A stretch of 64,000 nt of DNA from Parapedobacter deserti (GTDB lineage Bacteria; Bacteroidota; Bacteroidia; Sphingobacteriales; Sphingobacteriaceae), in contig NZ_JBHRTA010000009.1 of NCBI RefSeq assembly GCF_042646065.1, positions 1 through 64,000 on the forward strand, given 5' to 3'. The notes below the pieces were generated by a model, which saw only the letters and a program-made list of their open reading frames with translations, was not told where the DNA came from and ran no database searches. Both the position numbers and the translations under genes were made by a program. Each line of letters starts with the position of its first letter. Position 1 is the first letter of the stretch. Shown one piece after another: positions 18,078 to 28,223 of the stretch.

Positions 18078-21000
18078 ATGCAAAAAGGATTACAAACAAG
18101 TCCTCGTGCACGAAATATTCTGAAAGAATATATTGTTTTTCTGATGAGATGCTCGGTAATAGCGCTGATTGTTGAAATAACCTTAATTGGCTTGCTTGCA
18201 GCTCATGAAGGGCGCAGTCAGGATCTTGACCAGAAAATACACCTGAGCCTTGAAAACGCAGATATTAAGGAAAGCTTGCTGGCCATTGAGAAAGTCGGGA
18301 ATGTCCGCTTTATCATCCGCGACGACCTTTTTACGGATAGCCGCAGGCAGGTGAGCCTAAAAGCCAAGGATATTACCATTCGCCAAGCGATTTCGGAAGT
18401 GCTAGCCAATACGCCCTTTATTTTTCAGGAACTGGATGGATTCGTTGCCATAATCAACCGTAATCAACAACGGGTGATCCAGGGACGCATTGTTGACGCC
18501 GAAAGGCGCACAGCTGTTATAGGCGTATCTGTGCAGGTGAAAGGAATGGCGTCAAATACCGCTATTTCCAACACTTCTGGAAACTTCAGTATTCCGGTTC
18601 CTGCCGAAACGGCTACGCTGGTGTTCTCTTCACTGGGATACCAAACCAAAGAAGTGCGTGTTTCGGTTGCCGACGGGTTTGTTAATGTGCAGCTAACGCC
18701 TGTGCAGATCGAACTGGACGAAGTGACTGTCGCAGCCAGCAAACGTGTGAACACAGAGATCGCCCTTCTGGAAGAACGCCGCAAGGCAGCCATCATTCAG
18801 GATGGCATTTCAGCACAGCAGATCGACCGCACGGCAAGTATCACCACGACGCAAGCGCTGCAGCGGGTTACGGGCGTCACCGTGACCGATGAAAAATACG
18901 TGGCGGTCCGCGGCTTGGGTGAGCGCAGCGTCATTGGTCAACTCAACGGCGTCCGGCTCGCCTCATCCGATCCGGACCGAGCTACCATTCCGCTTGATCT
19001 GGTGCCGGCATCTCTGTTAGATAATATTGTCGTTTATAAAACAGTTACGCCGGATAAGCCGGCCGATGCCGCAGCAGGAATCATAGAACTCAAAACCAAG
19101 TCGATTCCCGATTCGATGACCCTGGAATTCATTGTAGAAACCGGCACCAACACCACCATCGGTTTTGGCGGACGGGTGAACAGTTTTCACAATAACGACA
19201 TGGGGTTTTGGGGTGACCGCATAAACGGCAAAAACCTTCGTCCGGATTTTCTCGCGCTGGCTGACCAATACCCTAACGGGCTGGGTTCCATTCAACAAAT
19301 GATAGCCAATGCACAGTACAGTCCGGATGCTTGGGCGGAAACTGAGCGCATCAATGGCATCATGCGACACTTCGACCCGGTGATGACCACCCGTTATAAA
19401 GGTGCAAAACCTAATCAGCTCTATTCGCTCACTTTTGGTAACCAGTACAATGTGTTTAAAAAGCATAAAATAGGCGTCATTTTCGGTGGCAATTATTATA
19501 AGCGTATGACGGATATTCACCAAGGTGAACTCACACAGTACAGCATCTATCAGGGGGTGGTGACGGGCAATGACCATATCTTCAGCTGGCGGAACATTCC
19601 TAATTACATTACCCCCAACCGGTTATATATGGGGCGCTACCAATCTTATCAGGAAAATACGGGCGTGGAGACCCTCAACTACGGTGTGCTCGGCGGCCTG
19701 ACTTACCGGTTCAGCCCTCGGCATGAGATAGGATTCCAGTATCTGGGAAGCCGGGGTGGCGAAAATATGGCGACTAACATGTTTGGTGGTTATATGTATA
19801 CAGGGCTGCCCGGGGAAGTGAATAGCGACATCTATTCACTCAAGCAAAGCTATCGAACCTTAAATACCTATAATGTTCAGGGCGAGCACCAGTTTGGCAA
19901 GGGAGAATATGCTCCGCGGTTGAGCTACAATGCGGCCACGTCTTCGTCTAGCCAGAACGATCCGGATTACCGGTTTGTGTCGCTGGCGACGTATCTGCCA
20001 AATGAACCAGTACTTATTAGTAATTTGTTTGATAATCCGTTGCCGTTATATCCCTCCGGCGCGCCAAACTTCACGACGGACAGGTTGTATGCCCTGACCT
20101 CGGGCTATGTCAATGGCTATGGCGTGTATGGTCGGCTTCAAGCGGAACCGAATGGCAGGAGATGGCGTTTCCTGAAGGAAATCAATTATAACTACAAGGC
20201 CGACATGAGTTTCCCTTTTCCATTTTTGGGCATTAAGCAGGAGTTCAAGGTAGGGTTTAACTATTTGTATCGCGACCGTAGTTTTTCCGAAAACCTGCTT
20301 ATGTTGCCCGGCTCCAATTACAGCGAAGGGAGAAACCGGCCCATTTACCGGGTCTTCGGCGACCTTGATCGCCTTGTCGGCCCCGAAGTAGTCGGCGTGC
20401 TTGCTCCTACACCCGCGCAGCGTGAAGGCGCGGCGCCGATAGGTGGCTTCTTATACAACAGCCAGAAATCGCCCAATAACTACACCGGCTTCTACGAGAC
20501 CAATGCCTATTACGGAATGCTGGACCTACGCCTCACTGACAACTTCCGCCTGGCGGGCGGGGTGCGTTTCGAACGTACAGATATTCGTTCAGCGGTAGAC
20601 ACCGCCGGAATTTTTCTCGACCCGGCACTCACCGTCCCCAACGAAGACGGGGCACGGGTACCGCTTATCTTCATTGAGCCCAACTCAGTTTACACGGCCA
20701 ACTACAAACCTTACTATTCCGTAAATGCAACGTACATGCTTAACGAAAAGATGAATTTGCGGGGGGCGTTTAACACCACACTGGCGCGGCCGGAATTGCG
20801 TGAAATTACGAATGTATTTGAGTTTGATGCTTTCCAAATGGGACTGGTAATAGGCAACCCAAATCTGGTGAATCAGCATACCAAAAATCTCGATTTCCGC
20901 TGGGAATGGTTTCCCCATCCGGGGGAGGTACTCGCCTTTTCAGCATTCGGCAAAGAGATCCACAACCAACTGGTACGCGTGTTCGACCTCCGTACCGAAG

Positions 21001-21593
21001 GGTTGAAAGCCACCTCCCAGGAATACCCCACCATCCAATATCAAAACGACGCCAACATTGGTTATGTATGGGGTGTAGAACTTGAAGTGGTGAAAAACCT
21101 TGGTACCGTGTGGGCGCCGCTAAGTGATTTTTTCATTGGTACCAACCTCATGCTTGCCCAGAGCCAGATTAAAAAGTCTTGGGATCGCTACCAGGCTAAC
21201 ATGTCGCTGGATCGTAACACGCCGGAGAACAGCCCCCTGTTCGAGCAACCTCCCTACTCGTTCAATGGCTGGTTCAATTACGCCAATATGCGCTGGGGCA
21301 CTGACCTCACGGCTACGTTTAACATCGTGGGGGAGCGCCTCGTGCAAATCAACCTTACCGGCGAGCCGGATTTATATAGCCGCCCCGTGCCGATGCTCGA
21401 TTTTGTATTCAGCCAACGGATTACAAAGCGGATTTTGTTAAAAGGTTTTGCTAAAAACGTCTTAAACCCGGCCATTAAAACGGTGTACTCCAGCTATGGT
21501 ACGGCCGGGACTTGGTACGGCAACGAATACATCAACCGCAGCTATAAACGCGGTAGTGAGATCATGCTGGGATTGTCCTATAATATATTTTGA
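18078..21593 (+). CDS. TonB-dependent outer membrane receptor with STN domain (not SusC class), locus B
   Basis: About 1171 residues. After a signal segment (MRCSVIALIVEITLIGLLAA, about residues 23-42) come an STN domain (about 50-115, LENADIKESLLAIEKVGNVR), a CarboxypepD_reg-like domain (about 130-205), a plug (VTDEKYVAVRGLGERSVIGQ, PDRATIPLDLVPASLLDNIV, PADAAAGIIELKTKS) and a barrel ending LSYNIF. The plug resembles receptors with RGLGERY-type motifs rather than SusC, and no SusD follows it directly. The frame opens at a GTG at 18018; ATG 18078 and ATG 18144 are alternatives. It is the expected partner of the upstream FecR through STN. Its ligand is unknown. Confidence 0.88.
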   Translation: MQKGLQTSPRARNILKEYIVFLMRCSVIALIVEITLIGLLAAHEGRSQDLDQKIHLSLENADIKESLLAIEKVGNVRFIIRDDLFTDSRRQVSLKAKDITIRQAISEVLANTPFIFQELDGFVAIINRNQQRVIQGRIVDAERRTAVIGVSVQVKGMASNTAISNTSGNFSIPVPAETATLVFSSLGYQTKEVRVSVADGFVNVQLTPVQIELDEVTVAASKRVNTEIALLEERRKAAIIQDGISAQQIDRTASITTTQALQRVTGVTVTDEKYVAVRGLGERSVIGQLNGVRLASSDPDRATIPLDLVPASLLDNIVVYKTVTPDKPADAAAGIIELKTKSIPDSMTLEFIVETGTNTTIGFGGRVNSFHNNDMGFWGDRINGKNLRPDFLALADQYPNGLGSIQQMIANAQYSPDAWAETERINGIMRHFDPVMTTRYKGAKPNQLYSLTFGNQYNVFKKHKIGVIFGGNYYKRMTDIHQGELTQYSIYQGVVTGNDHIFSWRNIPNYITPNRLYMGRYQSYQENTGVETLNYGVLGGLTYRFSPRHEIGFQYLGSRGGENMATNMFGGYMYTGLPGEVNSDIYSLKQSYRTLNTYNVQGEHQFGKGEYAPRLSYNAATSSSSQNDPDYRFVSLATYLPNEPVLISNLFDNPLPLYPSGAPNFTTDRLYALTSGYVNGYGVYGRLQAEPNGRRWRFLKEINYNYKADMSFPFPFLGIKQEFKVGFNYLYRDRSFSENLLMLPGSNYSEGRNRPIYRVFGDLDRLVGPEVVGVLAPTPAQREGAAPIGGFLYNSQKSPNNYTGFYETNAYYGMLDLRLTDNFRLAGGVRFERTDIRSAVDTAGIFLDPALTVPNEDGARVPLIFIEPNSVYTANYKPYYSVNATYMLNEKMNLRGAFNTTLARPELREITNVFEFDAFQMGLVIGNPNLVNQHTKNLDFRWEWFPHPGEVLAFSAFGKEIHNQLVRVFDLRTEGLKATSQEYPTIQYQNDANIGYVWGVELEVVKNLGTVWAPLSDFFIGTNLMLAQSQIKKSWDRYQANMSLDRNTPENSPLFEQPPYSFNGWFNYANMRWGTDLTATFNIVGERLVQINLTGEPDLYSRPVPMLDFVFSQRITKRILLKGFAKNVLNPAIKTVYSSYGTAGTWYGNEYINRSYKRGSEIMLGLSYNIF

Positions 21594-21603
21594 GACACTG
21601 GAC

Positions 21604-23367
21604 ATGAAATATCAAACATCAAACATGCGACAACAGGTAGTAGACATCAGCCTTTCGGCCTTCCGCACTTTGGGTGCACTTCCGACTTTTTGGTCCTTGA
21701 TGCTTATCCCATTATCTGTAATTCTTTTTACACGCTGCGCCAAGGAGAAGCTTGACCACCTCGTGGAGAGCCCCAACCCCTTCGACCAAGGCGAGCTTTC
21801 CTCCATACGGATCATCAATGCTGCAGAGTACTTTAACGTCATTGCCAACGGGGATACGCTCACCAGTTATGCGGGTTTTTTCACAGCTACGTCACCTTCC
21901 GTTCCGTTCGGCGGGCCTTGGTATAGTACATCTACGGGCACCAAGCACTTTCCCTATCATGGATACCTGGGCCGGGAATGGCGTATTCCTCAGCGGCTTT
22001 TTCGCGAGAATGGGCGGTTGGATTTGTTTTTTGAGTCAATTATGGGCTATCCAAATGACCTAAGTAATCCGTTAAACTTTAGGCTCGGCCTCACCATTCA
22101 ACAAACGGATGCCCGGCCGGTGGATTTCTACATCGGTCCCCACCCGGTGGAAGGCGACTATTTGGTTGTCGATCGAGACGAGACTCCGCCTTCCAGACCA
22201 GATTATTTCAAGATCCGGGTGGTCAATATGGCTTCTGATTTTCTTACCCGCCCCACCTTCTATGAGCCTTTGACACTTACTTATGCCGATGGAACCCCAG
22301 TACACCCCGGCACCACCGGCATTGACGCCAACCAGCGCGTGACCGACTTTGTGGAATTGCCCTATGGTACCTATCAATTTCGAGTGCTGAGCTATACTGG
22401 CTTTCAACTGCCAGGTACAGATGGGCGACCGGAACACATGATCGTCGATCCGGCTACCCTTGCCATTTCTGCAAGAGAATCCTATACTCAGCCCGCAGTA
22501 AACCTCCATCACGTATATGCACCCATCCATAGTTATCAGCCTGGAGGGGTTTATACCATTCATGTTTATCCGGCCAAGTTTCAATTTTATACGATTGGTA
22601 TTCCTGAAGCGAGTAACTTTTTAGAAAATGCCTTCCGTATTGTTCAGGACAATGTCCCGACAGCAAATTTATCATATGGACGGATACAAGGGTTCAGTGC
22701 GCTGCCCGAAAACGGGCTGAGCTTGCGCATTGCCTCTGGCAAAGGTATCGTTGATATTTCGTACGGAAAGCCATCAGACTATACTACACTACCGGTGGGT
22801 GAAACGGGTATTGAGCTACTCAACGCTGCAGGAAGCGTACTGGCCACCATCAGCCATGTCGTCGAAGCTAACCAACACTATACCGTTTATGCCTATCCTA
22901 ACGATGCAGGCGAACCGCAGCTGACGATGGTCGCCAATGATTTAAGTGGTAATAATGAAATGATGCCTTTTCGGGCGCGCTTTATCAACCTAAGCCCGGA
23001 CTTTCCCTATGCCACCTTTACCCGAAATGACGGGGAAGCCCTGGGAGATGAGCGTGTGGTGTCTAACCTGCGCCCGGGAGTTGCGTCATTGAAAGACCCC
23101 TATATTACAAGCAATGTGTACGAGGCCCCCTACGAAATATTGGCCTACCGTTCGGCGCCTGGACAGGTGCCCGGCGCCTGGGCAGACGATGTCCCAGTAT
23201 TGTACAGCCGCGACTTCATCTCCAGGAAAGAATTGTACGCCCGTTTCGACGGCAATTTGCCGACATACGAGCCGGGTTACTATACGGTAGCCCTTATTGG
23301 CCGAACCGGTGACCACGTACCCGAAGAACAAAAAGCTAAAATGGTTATCATTAAGCACAATCGGTAA
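21604..23367 (+). CDS. Secreted lipoprotein with DUF4397-like modules, locus B
   Basis: A 587-residue exported protein. A hydrophobic segment ends in VILFTRC, a likely lipobox, about 43 residues from the start. At least three modules begin with strands of similar form (SIRIINAAEYFNVIANGDTL, FKIRVVNMASDFLTRPTFYE, RARFINLSPDFPYATFTRND), which resembles the DUF4397 beta-sandwich; this domain call is tentative. It sits 10 bases after the TonB receptor and two bases before the next lipoprotein gene. The role is probably surface binding or structural; no catalytic motif is visible. Confidence 0.7.
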   Translation: MKYQTSNMRQQVVDISLSAFRTLGALPTFWSLMLIPLSVILFTRCAKEKLDHLVESPNPFDQGELSSIRIINAAEYFNVIANGDTLTSYAGFFTATSPSVPFGGPWYSTSTGTKHFPYHGYLGREWRIPQRLFRENGRLDLFFESIMGYPNDLSNPLNFRLGLTIQQTDARPVDFYIGPHPVEGDYLVVDRDETPPSRPDYFKIRVVNMASDFLTRPTFYEPLTLTYADGTPVHPGTTGIDANQRVTDFVELPYGTYQFRVLSYTGFQLPGTDGRPEHMIVDPATLAISARESYTQPAVNLHHVYAPIHSYQPGGVYTIHVYPAKFQFYTIGIPEASNFLENAFRIVQDNVPTANLSYGRIQGFSALPENGLSLRIASGKGIVDISYGKPSDYTTLPVGETGIELLNAAGSVLATISHVVEANQHYTVYAYPNDAGEPQLTMVANDLSGNNEMMPFRARFINLSPDFPYATFTRNDGEALGDERVVSNLRPGVASLKDPYITSNVYEAPYEILAYRSAPGQVPGAWADDVPVLYSRDFISRKELYARFDGNLPTYEPGYYTVALIGRTGDHVPEEQKAKMVIIKHNR

Positions 23368-23369
23368 AC

Positions 23370-24602
23370 ATGAGACGAAAGACTTTTTACTTATTATTTT
23401 TTACAATGTACGCGGCCAGCTGTGCGAAAATCGAGCACAAGGTCATACACGAACCTGCTTACCTGCGCGTGTTCAATAACCTCAACTTCCGCGTGACGAT
23501 TGACAATCAACACCAGACCCTGTCCACGCTCACCATGCTCATCAATCCGGAATATGGTGCGGACGGTTTGCCCATTTCGGCTGAGACTGTGGGGGATTTT
23601 CTGGTAACCCGAGAGCCTTACGCCCCGCCCTATCCGTCGCACATCGGCAACGCATTGGACGTGTACAACCCTGAATACCCCGGCAAGGAACGAGTGATCG
23701 CAGGCCCCATCCTAAATGGGTTTGACCTGAGCAGCTGGGCGCAGATCCCTTCTGGTCAGATGCGAATCGCTTTTTACGCCCGGCCGAGAAGCGAAGTACC
23801 CTTTTTTGAATTGGAAGCCCGTTACCGCGCTGCGCTGCTTATTGATACGGTGCTGAATTTGCAGGCAAAGGAGGTCTATACGATGCACGTATTACAGAAA
23901 GATTTTAATACAAAGGAAAACGGCATCCTGCTGCGGCAGGAAAATTTTCACAAGTTGGCGCTGGCCGATTCGCTGTTGTATATCAATTTCTATAATATGA
24001 GCGCCAAAGGTTTTTGGGAGGCATCCGATGGATTAAAACCAGCGAACAGAAATCACTTTTTAGGCATTAGCGGTAGCGCCAACTTTTTTGGTATACGCGA
24101 TGAAATGAATGTTTATTATTCGCTATACGACCATAGGACAACTCGCCCGGACCCCATTGCCGCTCATACCAATGTGTTCTTAACCCATTTAATGCGAGAT
24201 ACCGAAAGCCCTGCCGTGGCCCGGTATCATCCCTTGCCGTTGTTTGCGGGTAGTCACGCTGACGCTATCCAATCTTTTTTGCTTCAATCTATTAGTTTGC
24301 TTGCGCCTCAATATGATGGCACTGATATACCAAATCAGTCTGCGCAGCTGTACTTTACCCCGTATTCATATGCACATATTGTATTTTCTCGGCACACCGG
24401 GGCTTCAAATAGAGATATCCCTTGGAATGGATGGGGTAGCAGTTTGATTAATAACGGAATAGCGCTTCCTAATTTGATTGTGCAAACGCATTCCGGGGTA
24501 AACAATCCGCGCTCGTTTTCTACGGTCAACAGTCTTGAAGTGGTCAATGAAACGGTATACCTGACTACGGTGCAGCGCGTGTATGATCCGCCTATTTATT
24601 AG
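23370..24602 (+). CDS. Lipoprotein of unknown function, related in style to the preceding gene, locus B
   Basis: A 410-residue lipoprotein with a short signal peptide and lipobox at about residue 18 (MYAASC). The mature protein opens with AYLRVFNNLNFRVTIDNQ, similar to the opening strands of the DUF4397-like modules next door, and is otherwise beta-rich without a recognised domain. It is in tight tandem with its neighbours (two bases upstream, 47 bases downstream). No enzyme motif is seen. I do not recognise the family with confidence. Confidence 0.65.
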   Translation: MRRKTFYLLFFTMYAASCAKIEHKVIHEPAYLRVFNNLNFRVTIDNQHQTLSTLTMLINPEYGADGLPISAETVGDFLVTREPYAPPYPSHIGNALDVYNPEYPGKERVIAGPILNGFDLSSWAQIPSGQMRIAFYARPRSEVPFFELEARYRAALLIDTVLNLQAKEVYTMHVLQKDFNTKENGILLRQENFHKLALADSLLYINFYNMSAKGFWEASDGLKPANRNHFLGISGSANFFGIRDEMNVYYSLYDHRTTRPDPIAAHTNVFLTHLMRDTESPAVARYHPLPLFAGSHADAIQSFLLQSISLLAPQYDGTDIPNQSAQLYFTPYSYAHIVFSRHTGASNRDIPWNGWGSSLINNGIALPNLIVQTHSGVNNPRSFSTVNSLEVVNETVYLTTVQRVYDPPIY

Positions 24603-24649
24603 CTATCTCTGCTTTTTGAGGATAAGGAAGCTATTTAAACAACATTGTG

Positions 24650-25768
24650 ATGATAAACAAGATGACATCAATAATAACAGGGCATTCGGCACTGTGGCGG
24701 AAATTTTCCGTTTTACTTCTTGCTTTTTGCTTTTTTTCCTGTGAGAAGCAAGATATCCGGCTGAACAACCCGAATGATACCTTACGACCAGCGGCTGAAT
24801 TTATACGCAACAATTATGAGTATAGCTTGTTTTCGGCCGCCATTGAATACGCAGGACTCGTAGACACACTCAACGGTCGCGGTCCGTACACTATTATGGC
24901 GCCCAATGATGAGGCGTTCCGCCGGATTGGAATCAGCCGTCCGGAACATTTTCAGCGGCTGGGTGCCGACAGCGTCCGCAAGCTGGTACTAACGCACATA
25001 CTCGCCGAAGAAATGTATATAGAAGATATCCCTTTCAATACGACAAATAACCAGTACACCAACTTAATGGGAAATGAGCTAAGGTTTGCCAGGGTAAACC
25101 TAAATGCCGACAATCCGAACTTGAATCCGAGGATCGTTTCGTGGGTGAACGGCGTGCCAATAGCTATGGGCAATCGCCATAATATCAACATCAGCAATGG
25201 TATTTTTCATGAGTTGACCGAGTTATTGAAATATCATGAGGGGAATGCGCAGGACTGGCTGGAAACACAAGGCAATTATGAGGTGCTGATTGCCGGCTTG
25301 AAACGCTTTGGATATTGGGATAGGCTTACCGATGGCCAGCGGTGGACCATCATGGCTCCTTCTGATGAGGTATTTGAGAATCATGGCATTACGTTGGAAA
25401 GAGTGTCGCAATTGAGTACTACATATTATGGAAAACGCCTGTTTGGCGCATATCTTTTCCCAGAACGGTTTTTTCTGAATGAACTACTGTTGTTCAATTC
25501 TGGCATTCGGGGCGTAGCATCATACAATATATACACACCAATCGTAGGGGATGAGGCGTATAGCAATGGGCTAGGTTTGGATGGCTACTTCTTCGTTAAT
25601 AAGACATATGCCCTGGAAAACCGTTGGCAAATCATTCACAGTATACCCTTTAACTATTACTATTTTGGTGGCTCCGCCAACTTGCCGGTTGCCAATCATC
25701 ACACAAATAGTGGAATAATACATCAGATTAACGGGGTGATATTGCTGCCAGAACAAGCTATTAATTGA
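24650..25768 (+). CDS. Fasciclin (FAS1) domain lipoprotein 1, locus B
   Basis: A 372-residue lipoprotein with lipobox FCFFSC and two FAS1 domains: the first about residues 45-185 (LFSAAIEYAGLVDTLNGRGP, YTIMAPNDEAFRRIG) and the second about 195-370 (RWTIMAPSDEVFENHGI, IIHQINGVILLP). FAS1 domains are adhesion or ligand-binding folds. The frame also opens at a GTG at 24647 and an ATG at 24662; the start is not certain within these few codons. It is followed within six bases by another fasciclin gene. No catalytic function is expected. Confidence 0.85.
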   Translation: MINKMTSIITGHSALWRKFSVLLLAFCFFSCEKQDIRLNNPNDTLRPAAEFIRNNYEYSLFSAAIEYAGLVDTLNGRGPYTIMAPNDEAFRRIGISRPEHFQRLGADSVRKLVLTHILAEEMYIEDIPFNTTNNQYTNLMGNELRFARVNLNADNPNLNPRIVSWVNGVPIAMGNRHNINISNGIFHELTELLKYHEGNAQDWLETQGNYEVLIAGLKRFGYWDRLTDGQRWTIMAPSDEVFENHGITLERVSQLSTTYYGKRLFGAYLFPERFFLNELLLFNSGIRGVASYNIYTPIVGDEAYSNGLGLDGYFFVNKTYALENRWQIIHSIPFNYYYFGGSANLPVANHHTNSGIIHQINGVILLPEQAIN

Positions 25769-25774
25769 TAGGAT

Positions 25775-27223
25775 ATGAAAAATTCATGCTTAACTTATTT
25801 ATTTAAGCTAACACGTACCTTGGGAATCATTCTCGTTGCATTGACGTTCTTCTTGTCGTGTAACAAGAAGGAATTTATGCCGCCGCAGGAGGGAGAAGCA
25901 GTTGCCTTTGTTGACACTACACTGACGGTCCAAGCGTATATGGCCGAGGATACCGAGCATTCGCTGTTCTGGCGGGCCTGGAGGCGCAGTGGTATTGTAT
26001 CGCAGTTACACGCCCTTAATCCGGACTACCGCTTCACCGTCTTTCTGCCCAGCAATGCAGCTATGCAAGAAGCCGGACTGGACGTTTCATGGATTAGCAG
26101 AGCTTCCCAACAGCAATTGGATAGTGTTGTCCAATACCATGTAATTCCGATACAGATAACTCCAGAATCCTTTGCAGCACAAACGTTGTACACGGGAACC
26201 ATTGGGCTGGAAACCATGCGATTAGAGCGTGACTATGTGAAGACTGTCCATCGGCAAAGTGCTAATAATGACGTTCCCATGAACTTCCGTTATAAAGTTA
26301 GCCTGATAAATGGAAAGGTTCGTATTAATAACCAAAATGTAGGCGAGGCAATTCAATGCAAATTGCTGAAGGGGGGAACGGTTTTCCCCATAAACCGCGT
26401 GCTACAAAAGCCCCGGAAGAGCACCCGGCAGGTGCTTGTTGAAGATGGGCGGTTTTCGCTTTTCTTGGGTATTCGACGATATAACGACAGTTTATATAAC
26501 GTATTGGCAAACGGCGAAGCTTCGAAAACCATTTCCGTCCCTTATGAGAGCAACCAGTATGTCGCAGGTGTTAGACTCTGGTTTAGTTTTTATCGGTGGG
26601 AGGCATCGTATGTTGCGCCGATGCTGAACTATCTTTCAGATATTCATTACCAATATGACCATATGAGCGGAGCGTTTTTATCCGTTAAGCAGATTTTTCC
26701 ATTGACCGTGCTGATTCCTACAGACGAGGCCTTTCATAGGGCGGGTTTCCAAACGTTGGATGACCTGATCGCCTTCAACCACCGCGTGCCACTTGCGGAA
26801 TCCTATGATGGCATAGCACGCTGCCTACCAACGGACAGCATATTGAACTACCATTTTATGGGGGCGAATACTCGTGCGACTCCGAATTTGATTTTTAGCA
26901 AAAACCGGAATCAGTACATCAGCGGTGCTATAGTTCCGCAACCTCCCTTAATTTATTATGCTAACGAACTACGAAACGAATGGATAGGTAATCTCATGGT
27001 AGATCAACATATGTTACGTATAGATATTGGTTCATCACACGAATTACATGCTGGTGTACCGCCACTGGACTTTATCCGCGATGGGGAAGAAGCCGTGCAG
27101 GTGAGGGTCAAAGGCTCGGAATATGAGCCGGCTACCTTGATTGAAAAGGATATTGAAACCTACACGGGCGTCATTCATGTGCTCGACCGTCTGCTCGTGC
27201 CGCCCGGCTTTAAACTAAATTGA
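25775..27223 (+). CDS. Fasciclin (FAS1) domain lipoprotein 2, locus B
   Basis: A 482-residue lipoprotein with lipobox TFFLSC. The first FAS1 domain is clear (LFWRAWRRSGIVSQL, YRFTVFLPSNAAMQEAGL), and the second is longer and more divergent, with an inserted stretch before PLTVLIPTDEAFHRAGF and the usual ending YTGVIHVLDRLLVPPGF. It is the largest of three adjacent fasciclin proteins, which differ enough to look like old duplicates. The position between a TonB receptor and a SusC/SusD pair suggests a surface accessory role. Confidence 0.85.
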   Translation: MKNSCLTYLFKLTRTLGIILVALTFFLSCNKKEFMPPQEGEAVAFVDTTLTVQAYMAEDTEHSLFWRAWRRSGIVSQLHALNPDYRFTVFLPSNAAMQEAGLDVSWISRASQQQLDSVVQYHVIPIQITPESFAAQTLYTGTIGLETMRLERDYVKTVHRQSANNDVPMNFRYKVSLINGKVRINNQNVGEAIQCKLLKGGTVFPINRVLQKPRKSTRQVLVEDGRFSLFLGIRRYNDSLYNVLANGEASKTISVPYESNQYVAGVRLWFSFYRWEASYVAPMLNYLSDIHYQYDHMSGAFLSVKQIFPLTVLIPTDEAFHRAGFQTLDDLIAFNHRVPLAESYDGIARCLPTDSILNYHFMGANTRATPNLIFSKNRNQYISGAIVPQPPLIYYANELRNEWIGNLMVDQHMLRIDIGSSHELHAGVPPLDFIRDGEEAVQVRVKGSEYEPATLIEKDIETYTGVIHVLDRLLVPPGFKLN

Positions 27224-27229
27224 TAAAAC

Positions 27230-28213
27230 ATGCTACAACGCAAAACGCTCTGGATATTGTGCCCGCTGGCATGCGTGGCAATTGGCTTCCTTGCCTGCGA
27301 TAAGCAGGAGGTATACCGGGAAGTGGATTATAACCGCATCACCGCTATTGTAAACGATAATTTTAACCTTTCCTCCTTTGCTGTGGCATTAGATCGTACC
27401 GGCATGGACGAAGTGCTGCAGGAAGAGGAAGGCCCTTTCACCGTACTGATACCTTCGGACGAGGCGTTTCGTCACAGCGGACTAAGCAATGTGAGGACGA
27501 TGTCCGCAGCTCGGCTTGGCCCGTTGGTGAACTACCACATCCTAAATGGTCGATATGAATTGGAGAAATTCCCCTATCTTCTGAACCAGGAGATTCAGTC
27601 AAAGGGCGGTAAGCTTTATGTCAGCCGTTGGATCAAGGGAGCGGATACGGTGCTGTCTATCAACGGTGCACGAGTCGTGCTAAAAGATCTACCGGCCTCT
27701 AACGGGCGTATACAGATCATCAACCGGGTGTTGGAACCATACGCCCACGAAACCCTGGCCGAGGCGGCTATGGCCGATACGACGACACTCTTTGTGGAGG
27801 CGCTGCGGCGCTGCGGTTTGATGGATACACTTCGCGGTCCGGGACCCTATACGGTCTTTGCACCTTCCAACCACGCCATGCGTCGGTTTGGTTATGCCTC
27901 CATCCAGCAAGTGAAGGAGGCCAACCCTGCCGTGCTTCGAGCGCTGTGTGAATTCCACATCGGTCCTGACCGCCGATTTGTGAACGATTACATCCTGTCG
28001 ACCGGTAGCTCCCATATCGGGAGCCAGCGCATGATCAATACCTTTACAGTCACCGTCAAGCTAATCCCCAATAGCTCGGAGCCGAGTGGCTTCAGTGGAA
28101 TCCGGCTTGCTGCACCAGGTAACACAACGGATGTGAACATAAGTCGGCAGGATATCTTAGCCGGCAATGGCGTATTGCACATTGTGGACGATGTGCTGCG
28201 CTTGACACGATAA
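27230..28213 (+). CDS. Fasciclin (FAS1) domain lipoprotein 3, locus B
   Basis: A 327-residue lipoprotein with lipobox IGFLAC and two compact FAS1 domains: about residues 35-165 (FAVALDRTGMDEVLQEEEGP, FTVLIPSDEAFRHSG) and 180-325 (LFVEALRRCGLMDTLRGPGP, YTVFAPSNHAMRRFGY, NGVLHIVDDVLRL). It is the most canonical of the three. The gene follows the second fasciclin gene after six bases and precedes the IPT gene by ten. Confidence 0.88.
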   Translation: MLQRKTLWILCPLACVAIGFLACDKQEVYREVDYNRITAIVNDNFNLSSFAVALDRTGMDEVLQEEEGPFTVLIPSDEAFRHSGLSNVRTMSAARLGPLVNYHILNGRYELEKFPYLLNQEIQSKGGKLYVSRWIKGADTVLSINGARVVLKDLPASNGRIQIINRVLEPYAHETLAEAAMADTTTLFVEALRRCGLMDTLRGPGPYTVFAPSNHAMRRFGYASIQQVKEANPAVLRALCEFHIGPDRRFVNDYILSTGSSHIGSQRMINTFTVTVKLIPNSSEPSGFSGIRLAAPGNTTDVNISRQDILAGNGVLHIVDDVLRLTR

Positions 28214-28223
28214 AAAAAATGAG

